Origin: Pseudoramibacter faecis
GTDB lineage: Bacteria; Bacillota; Clostridia; Eubacteriales; Eubacteriaceae
Direction: 5' to 3'
NCBI RefSeq assembly: GCF_036289405.1
Contig: NZ_JAYFFI010000003.1
Span: 1 to 64,000 of the forward strand
DNA: 64,000 bases
A program made the translations under genes and the position numbers. Positions within the stretch are counted from its first letter, which is position 1; each line of letters starts with the position of its first letter. Under the pieces are notes generated by a model. It saw only the letters and a list, made by a program, of their open reading frames with translations. It made no database searches and was not told the origin of the DNA. Below, piece by piece: positions 58,934 through 64,000 of this stretch.

Positions 58934-60881
58934 AACGATTCTCTATCATTTCTAATTCAAATGCTGTCAGATTAAATGCCTTCGCCAATAAAAGATCCGC
59001 TTGGCGAAGTCTCACTGATTTTTCAGTATTCTCTGCGTTCATGATTATATCATAAAGGTTTTTTAGTTTGCAAAAAATCAAATTGTCCGGCGATGGGAGC
59101 TTAAGCCGCATTAAGGTGTTGGGATAGTATTCGAACAACGCATCGCCGAGTTTTTTCGCGACGGTTTTAAAATAAAAATCGTAAATGGGCGTGTTGAGCA
59201 AAACCGTTAATGCCGCAAGCGGAATCTCCTCGCTACGAATGCCGTAGACATCCGCCGAAAAATAAAGGCCTTTTTTATCCAAAGCAAAGCGATTTTTTTC
59301 TGCCTTATAGGGAAAGACGATCTTTGGAGATTCGAAATTTTTCTTATTTCGCGGCCACTGCAGCGCATACCACGGAATTTTTCCCAACCGACATTCCCGC
59401 CGTTTCTCGAGACGATCACGATAAGGTGTGAGCTTGTCTTTGATGGCTGGATAACGCATTAAATCCTCTTCGTCCGTGATATTGATCAAAAACATCGCCG
59501 GTTTTGCAATCTGAAAGGCGTCTACCTGCCGATTCTTAATCCACGACGCCGTGCAGGGCCAGGATGCGCAATCCGCCGGCAGCACGTCCGCGCGACTGAT
59601 AAATGCCGCATCACATCCGGTAATCACTCCCTGAAAAGACGCGGCCACTTCGCCCAACGCACACCGACAGACCGCTTCTATTTTCTGAATGATCGTTTTT
59701 GTTGCGGGCGGCAATAAGTGCCATCCTTCTGCGTTCAGTGATGCCTGCGGCAAAGAAAATCGATCAAATTGCCTTTTATCTCTAACAGCATTCCCCCCGC
59801 TTTGGGGTTTGCCATCCACGCGCCGGCGAAAGATTTTTACAATCGATTTCGGTCTCGCATGATTGACCATCACCGAAATCATCGGATCGATCCCGATCCC
59901 CCGCATCGGCCGATAACCATAAAAATCCATGAGCATTTCAACACACATCGTTTGCGTTAAAAAACGACGCAATGACTCGCCGTTTTGCGCCTCCATAAAA
60001 TAACGCGAAGTCAGAAAGACCGCGCGTCCCTTCGGTTTAAGAACGCGATGGGCCAGTGCAAAAAAACAATAGGCTAAATCGCCCTTGTCGCCATAGACAG
60101 CCGAATAGCGCTCGCGCAAAACGGCCATCCTTTTAAAAGGCATCCACCGATGCCCCATATATGGCGGGTTGACAATGACCCCATCAAACTCTTTTGTCGC
60201 TATTTTATCTGAAAAAAGGGCGTCACCGATCAGAATATTTTGAGGATACACATATTCACTGGATTTTAACGCCAGCCGGCATCGCGTCAGCCAGGCCGCT
60301 GCCGGATCCATATCCATTCCCCAAAGGTTATCTTTAAGTAATGTGCGATGCCTGTCTCTTTGGCTTTCATCCATGCATCGGGCCATTTGAAAATCGTAAA
60401 CCGCCGATAACAAACTGCCGGCGCCGCAGGCGGGATCCAAAACGCACCGAGCCTCTGCCAGATGACTCGCCATTAACTCCGCCAGGTCGCTCGGCGTATA
60501 AAAAATACCTCTGGTTTGCCGCTCCGTTTTGGGAATCAGCCACTGATAATAATCGCCCAGAAACGCCGGTGCCAAGCAAAGCGATGGGTCACGCAATAAT
60601 CTTCCGCCAGAATTCGGCAGCGGCATTGTCAATTCCTGCAGCGCGGATGCTCCCCAATCTTCATCAGCCTTGAGAACATCCTGCTTCCAACAGGCCATTA
60701 CCTGGGGCAGCGTCGGACAATGTGCCAGAAAATCATGGATCGATAATATTTTTCGATCACTCAAAATACGCGCGACAATCAACGCTAAAAGCCGATTAAT
60801 AGCCTCTAAATTTGAAATTTCTTTTTTCAAATCTTCATAACATTTTTGGATTGCCTGTTTGGTTTTTAATTGAGATCCCAT
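58914..60881 (-). CDS. Orphan N6-adenine DNA methyltransferase (Eco57I/TaqI-like, CamA-like architecture)
   Basis: A 655-residue type II-like adenine methyltransferase. Motif I CVLDPACGAGSLLSAVYD is near residue 160, the catalytic motif IV IVNPPYMGHRW near residue 240 (NPPY), and GIFYTPSDLAELM before motif I is typical. The C-terminal TaqI-C-like recognition domain spans about residues 390-600. No nuclease domain and no restriction partner is adjacent. It resembles the solitary CamA enzymes of Clostridioides, which methylate CAAAAA, but no target can be inferred here. It overlaps rarA by 20 bases. Start at MGSQLKTKQA chosen with a weak GAGCTGAAC site; a longer frame to 60977 crosses the secG terminator. 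Confidence 0.85.
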   Translation of the reverse strand: MGSQLKTKQAIQKCYEDLKKEISNLEAINRLLALIVARILSDRKILSIHDFLAHCPTLPQVMACWKQDVLKADEDWGASALQELTMPLPNSGGRLLRDPSLCLAPAFLGDYYQWLIPKTERQTRGIFYTPSDLAELMASHLAEARCVLDPACGAGSLLSAVYDFQMARCMDESQRDRHRTLLKDNLWGMDMDPAAAWLTRCRLALKSSEYVYPQNILIGDALFSDKIATKEFDGVIVNPPYMGHRWMPFKRMAVLRERYSAVYGDKGDLAYCFFALAHRVLKPKGRAVFLTSRYFMEAQNGESLRRFLTQTMCVEMLMDFYGYRPMRGIGIDPMISVMVNHARPKSIVKIFRRRVDGKPQSGGNAVRDKRQFDRFSLPQASLNAEGWHLLPPATKTIIQKIEAVCRCALGEVAASFQGVITGCDAAFISRADVLPADCASWPCTASWIKNRQVDAFQIAKPAMFLINITDEEDLMRYPAIKDKLTPYRDRLEKRRECRLGKIPWYALQWPRNKKNFESPKIVFPYKAEKNRFALDKKGLYFSADVYGIRSEEIPLAALTVLLNTPIYDFYFKTVAKKLGDALFEYYPNTLMRLKLPSPDNLIFCKLKNLYDIIMNAENTEKSVRLRQADLLLAKAFNLTAFELEMIENRYARQFF

Positions 60882-60894
60882 GTTCAGCTCGCAA

Positions 60895-60927
60895 AAAATA
60901 AAAAATCCGAAGTGCGCGCACTCCGGA
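60895..60927 (-). terminator. Terminator after secG
   Basis: TCCGGAGTGC and GCACTTCGGA (60906-60927 on the minus strand) pair over ten positions with one G-T pair, followed by TTTTTTATTTTTT. It separates secG from the methyltransferase gene, whose start is only about 14 bases past the T run. Confidence 0.88.
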
Positions 60928-60933
60928 AAAACT

Positions 60934-61161
60934 TTACACAATAACGGAATAAATAAAAGCCGAAGCCATAAAAACAATCGCTGAAACGATGGTCACTTTT
61001 TCGAGCACGGCATAAATCCCCCGGGCCTTGCGTTTGCCAAACAGTGTCTCGGCGCCGCCTTCGATGGATCCCAGGCCTTCAGTTTTGGCCGGCGAAAGTA
61101 AAATGCTAAAGATCAGCGTAAAGCTTGAAATGATCATCAATGCGATCATAAAAGTTGTCAA
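60934..61161 (-). CDS. secG: Protein translocase subunit SecG
   Basis: A 75-residue, two-helix SecG: IALMIISSFTLIFSILLSP, the conserved cytoplasmic loop ETLFGKRKARGIYAVLEKV (usual LFGk.kARG.d..L), and TIVSAIVFMASAFIYSVIV. The start is TTG at 61159-61161 with GGAGGTG nine bases upstream; an ATG lies five codons further on. It stimulates SecYEG transport. It is flanked by terminators on both sides, so it forms its own transcript. Confidence 0.92.
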   Translation of the reverse strand: MTTFMIALMIISSFTLIFSILLSPAKTEGLGSIEGGAETLFGKRKARGIYAVLEKVTIVSAIVFMASAFIYSVIV

Positions 61162-61191
61162 CTTGATTCACCTCCAGTGAAGAATGGTTTG

Positions 61192-61220
61192 ATTTTAGCA
61201 CATCCACACCGTCAATTCAA
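61192..61220 (-). promoter_or_regulatory. secG promoter
   Basis: TTGAAT (61215-61220) and TAAAAT (61192-61197) are exactly 17 bases apart on the minus strand, 31 bases before secG. Confidence 0.75.
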
Positions 61221-61253
61221 GAAATTAATCTCTTACGATCAATAAATGGGCAT

Positions 61254-61278
61254 AAAAATGACGGGAGTTTCCTCCCGT
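61254..61278 (-). terminator. Terminator after tpiA
   Basis: ACGGGAG (61261-61267) and CTCCCGT (61272-61278) form a 7-bp stem with a TTTC loop. CATTTTTA follows on the minus strand. It lies 17 bases past the tpiA stop. Confidence 0.82.
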
Positions 61279-61294
61279 TGTGGGCGTCTATGCG

Positions 61295-62041
61295 TTATGC
61301 GTCATAGTTAACGATTTTTGCAAAGTCCGCGGTTAAGCTTGCACCGCCGACCAAAGCGCCGTCGATATTATCCATCGCCATCAGTTCTTTAACATTGGCC
61401 GGTTTAACGGATCCGCCGTACTGCACGCGCGTGGCTTCCGCTGCTTCTTTGCCGTACATATCGGCAATGGCTGCGCGCGCCCAGCCACAGGCTTCGTCGG
61501 CCTGTTCATTCGATGCGGTTTTGCCCGTCCCAATGGCCCAAATGGGTTCATAGGCAACGATCACTTTCGTGATGTCGTCAATTCCCGCAAGACCGGCTTT
61601 AATCTGACTGACCACTTTTTCTTCCGCCTTGCCGGCTTCTCTTTCTTCCAGCGTTTCGCCGCAGCAAACAATCGGTGTCAGCCCCAAGGCCAAGGCCTTT
61701 AAAGTCTTCTTATTGACGGCTTCGTCTGTTTCGGCAAAGTATTGGCGTCTTTCGCTGTGCCCCAAAATCACATAGCTCACATCGATCGCTTTGAGCATTT
61801 CGCCGGATATTTCGCCGGTGAAAGCGCCGCTTTCTTCATAAAACATATTTTGAGCAGCAATGCCGATATTCGTTCCCCTTGTCGCTTCAACCGCCGCCGC
61901 CAGATTAACAAAGGTTGGCGCAAAAACCACTTCGGCCGTTGCACCCTTCACCAGTGGCTTTAATGTTTCGATGAGTTTTTTTGTTTCATCGATGGTTTTA
62001 TTCATTTTCCAATTGCCGGCAATCACAGGTCTTCTCGACAT
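61295..62041 (-). CDS. tpiA: Triose-phosphate isomerase
   Basis: A 248-residue TIM barrel: AGNWKMNKTIDETK (Asn-Lys), VILGHSERRQYFAETD (catalytic His), VAYEPIWAIGTGKTA (catalytic Glu) and VQYGGSVKPANV, ending GALVGGASL. It interconverts dihydroxyacetone phosphate and glyceraldehyde 3-phosphate. It follows pgk by 25 bases. Confidence 0.97.
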   Translation of the reverse strand: MSRRPVIAGNWKMNKTIDETKKLIETLKPLVKGATAEVVFAPTFVNLAAAVEATRGTNIGIAAQNMFYEESGAFTGEISGEMLKAIDVSYVILGHSERRQYFAETDEAVNKKTLKALALGLTPIVCCGETLEEREAGKAEEKVVSQIKAGLAGIDDITKVIVAYEPIWAIGTGKTASNEQADEACGWARAAIADMYGKEAAEATRVQYGGSVKPANVKELMAMDNIDGALVGGASLTADFAKIVNYDA

Positions 62042-62066
62042 AATTTATCCTCCTCAGATTTTACGT

Positions 62067-63254
62067 TTATTTATCTTCTAAAACGTCAATGCCCGGAAGT
62101 ACTTTGCCTTCCATGAATTCGAGAGAGGCACCGCCGCCCGTTGAAATATGCGAAATTTTATCCGCATAGCCCATTTGCTTAACCGCCGCCGCCGAGTCGC
62201 CGCCGCCGATAATGGTCGTCGCGTCAGAACCTGCCATTGCCTGGGCAACAGCCTTTGTCCCTTCGGCAAAAGCGTCAAATTCAAAAACGCCCATCGGTCC
62301 GTTCCAAATAACGGTCTTAGCGGATTTGATGACATCGGCATAGAGTTTCCGGGTTTTTGGCCCGATATCCATACCCATCTGATCCTTCGGTATCGCATCA
62401 GACGAAACCACGGTCGGTGTCGCTTTGGCATCAAATTCCGGCGCAACCACGTTGTCCACCGGCAGATAGAGCTCCACGCCCTTTGCCTCTGCTTCTTTTA
62501 ACAAGCCAGCAGCCAGCTCAACTTTATCAACCTCTAATAATGAAGTTCCGATTTCATAACCCTGGGCTTTATAGAATGTATAGGCCATGCCGCCGCCAAT
62601 AATCAAAGCATCGACTTTTTGAAGCAAATTGGTGATCACCCCGATTTTGTCGGAAACCTTCGCGCCGCCCAAAATAGCCACAAACGGATGTTTGGGATTG
62701 TTCAGTGCGCCGCCAATGAATTCCAGTTCCTTTTGAATCAGAAATCCTGAGACAGCCGGCAGGTAATTCGCCACGCCGACAGTCGAAGCGTGCGCACGGT
62801 GGCAGGACCCGAATGCATCATCCACAAAGACATCGCCAAGGCTGGCCAATTCCTTGGCAAATCCTGCTTCGTTTTTCTTTTCTTCCGGACGGAAGCGCGT
62901 GTTTTGAAGCAAAAGCACCTGTCCCGGCTGCAACGTTGCCACTGCGTCTTTGGTCACTTGACCGACCACTTCACCGTCATCGTTAAAGATCACATTTCGA
63001 CTCAACACCTTAGTTAATGCCTTCGCAACCGGGGCCAGTGAATACTTCGGATCCGGCTCGTTCTTCGGTCGTCCCAAGTGACTCATCAAAATCAAAGCCG
63101 CCCCTTGAGCCAAAATGTATTGGATGGTTGGCAGAGCAGCCTGAATTCTCGTATCGTCGGTGATTTCCAACGCATCATTTAACGGCACATTAAAATCTGC
63201 GCGCATCAGCACTTTTTTGCCTTGTAACGCAATATCTTTAACGGTCTTTTTCAT
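62067..63254 (-). CDS. pgk: Phosphoglycerate kinase
   Basis: A 395-residue phosphoglycerate kinase: VLMRADFNVPLNDALEITDD, ILMSHLGRPKNEPDPKYSLA, LLLQNTRFRPEEKKNE, HRAHASTVG, AILGGAKVSDKI, WNGPMGVFEFDAFAEGTK and GGGDSAAAVKQMG, with a final STGGGASLEFMEGK. It makes ATP from 1,3-bisphosphoglycerate. Normal length; order gap-pgk-tpiA. Confidence 0.98.
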   Translation of the reverse strand: MKKTVKDIALQGKKVLMRADFNVPLNDALEITDDTRIQAALPTIQYILAQGAALILMSHLGRPKNEPDPKYSLAPVAKALTKVLSRNVIFNDDGEVVGQVTKDAVATLQPGQVLLLQNTRFRPEEKKNEAGFAKELASLGDVFVDDAFGSCHRAHASTVGVANYLPAVSGFLIQKELEFIGGALNNPKHPFVAILGGAKVSDKIGVITNLLQKVDALIIGGGMAYTFYKAQGYEIGTSLLEVDKVELAAGLLKEAEAKGVELYLPVDNVVAPEFDAKATPTVVSSDAIPKDQMGMDIGPKTRKLYADVIKSAKTVIWNGPMGVFEFDAFAEGTKAVAQAMAGSDATTIIGGGDSAAAVKQMGYADKISHISTGGGASLEFMEGKVLPGIDVLEDK

Positions 63255-63271
63255 CTACTTGATTTCCTTTC

Positions 63272-63299
63272 AAAAAAGGGGGCCGTTCACACGGCCCCC
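63272..63299 (-). terminator. Terminator between gap and pgk
   Basis: GGGGGCCG (63278-63285) and CGGCCCCC (63292-63299) form a perfect 8-bp GC stem. TTTTTT follows on the minus strand. A second hairpin, AAATCTGCC (63307-63315) with GGCAGATTT (63321-63329), lies just upstream without a T run. Confidence 0.85.
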
Positions 63300-63368
63300 C
63301 GGCGCTAAATCTGCCAGAGGGGCAGATTTTTAATCAACAGCTCTTTTTTAAAGAATAACGCGATCCGC

Positions 63369-64000
63369 TTAATTTAGTTCTGCAAAGTATTTAATGGTTC
63401 TGACCATCTGGCTGGTGTATGAGTTTTCATTATCGTACCAGGAGACAACCTGAACTTCAGTTGTGCCATTTTCCAGCGGAAGAACCAGGGTCTGCGTTGC
63501 ATCAAAGAGCGAACCATAACGCATGCCAATGACATCAGAAGAGACAATTTCGTCGGTGTTATAACCGAAGGATTCGGTTTCTGCCGCTTTCATCGCCGCA
63601 TTCACCTGATCCACCGTCACCTGGCCATCAACAACAGCGGTTAAAATCGTGGTGGAGCCAGCCGGTGTCGGAACACGCTGAGCCGCGCCAATCAATTTGC
63701 CGTTCAATTCCGGAATAACCAAACCGATGGCTTTTGCCGCACCGGAAGAAGCCGGAACAATGTTGACAGCCGCAGCGCGCGCTCTTCTGAGATCCCCCTT
63801 TCTGTGCGGGCCATCAAGCGTCATCTGATCGCCGGTATAAGCATGAATAGTGCACATGATCCCGGACTGAACCGGAGCCAAATCATTGAGGGCCTTCGCC
63901 ATCGGAGCCAGGCAGTTAGTGGTGCAGGAAGCTGCCGAAATAATTTTGTCTTCCGGTGTCAGCACGTCGTGATTGACATTGTAGACAATTGTCGGCAGAT
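63369..64000 (-). CDS. gap: Glyceraldehyde-3-phosphate dehydrogenase (partial)
   Basis: The C-terminal 210 or so codons of a type I GAPDH; the N-terminal NAD domain lies beyond the window edge. The catalytic Cys is in ISAASCTTNCLAPM. HAYTGDQMTLDGPHRKGDLR, RRARAAAVNIVPASSGAAKA, RVPTPAGSTTILTA and SWYDNENSYTSQMVRTI are family signatures. The reading frame continues to base 64000 (PTIVYNVNHDVLTPEDK). It leads the glycolytic gap-pgk-tpiA order. Confidence 0.97.
   Translation of the reverse strand, partial: LPTIVYNVNHDVLTPEDKIISAASCTTNCLAPMAKALNDLAPVQSGIMCTIHAYTGDQMTLDGPHRKGDLRRARAAAVNIVPASSGAAKAIGLVIPELNGKLIGAAQRVPTPAGSTTILTAVVDGQVTVDQVNAAMKAAETESFGYNTDEIVSSDVIGMRYGSLFDATQTLVLPLENGTTEVQVVSWYDNENSYTSQMVRTIKYFAELN

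Noticed and set aside
1..64000. CRISPR array, prophage or toxin-antitoxin pair
   Set aside because: No regularly spaced direct repeats, phage structural genes or small overlapping toxin-antitoxin genes were seen on either strand.

Overview
The window looks like a chromosomal segment of a Clostridia-type Firmicute, possibly Eubacteriaceae-like; I cannot name a species from sequence alone. The evidence is Bacillota gene order (DUF177-rpmF-plsX-acpP-rnc-smc-ftsY-ylxM-ffh-rpsP-khpA-rimM-trmD-rplS-lepB-rbgA-rnhB-yraN), a circularly permuted RbgA GTPase, AGGAGG ribosome binding sites and TTGACA/TATAAT promoters. About nine tenths of the genes are on the minus strand.

Layout. (1) 1-4943: an IS3-like remnant, then a four-gene acid-sugar catabolic operon (dehydrogenase, DUF1537 kinase, GntP permease, cyclase-family hydrolase). 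It starts at a strong promoter with a 12-bp palindrome in its spacer. (2) 5112-14034: an accessory region in decay. It holds intact methyltransferases, an esterase, an isoprenylcysteine methyltransferase-like protein and a DUF6796-like membrane protein. Mixed among them are at least five pseudogenes that I could reassemble across frames (GNAT, leucine-carboxyl-methyltransferase type, a membrane protein, two alpha/beta hydrolases) and a wrecked IS110 element. (3) 14708-21354: NUDIX hydrolase, tRNA-Leu/Gly, coaE-polA, tRNA-Pro/Ile2(or Met)/Phe, and a trxB-glutathione peroxidase operon. (4) 21372-35587: a 14-kb block for translation, protein secretion, lipid synthesis and chromosome maintenance, cut by internal promoters and terminators. 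(5) 35648-44690: ackA, with plus-strand tmcAL, aminopeptidase, a YjbQ-like protein, a 56-aa membrane protein, proA and degV. This part also has an ABC-ATPase relic, two identical tandem tRNA-Pro(CGG) genes and a frameshifted IS30-family element. (6) 44708-60927: phosphohexomutase, ornithine carbamoyltransferase, cyclophilin, an unusual Fur-family regulator, mutS2, an RlhA-like U32 protein, a D,D-carboxypeptidase, an M16C protease, rarA and an orphan adenine methyltransferase. Several of these overlap. (7) 60934-64000: secG, tpiA, pgk and partial gap (lower glycolysis).

How they work together: blocks 3, 4, 6 and 7 are housekeeping. The most unusual content is the acid-sugar operon without the expected aldolase/isomerase, the graveyard of small-molecule-modifying enzymes, the orphan CamA-like DNA methyltransferase coupled to rarA, a Fur protein without its structural-zinc cysteines, a YjbQ-like protein without its histidines, and several inverted-repeat operators centred on promoters. 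I found no CRISPR array, prophage or complete defence island.
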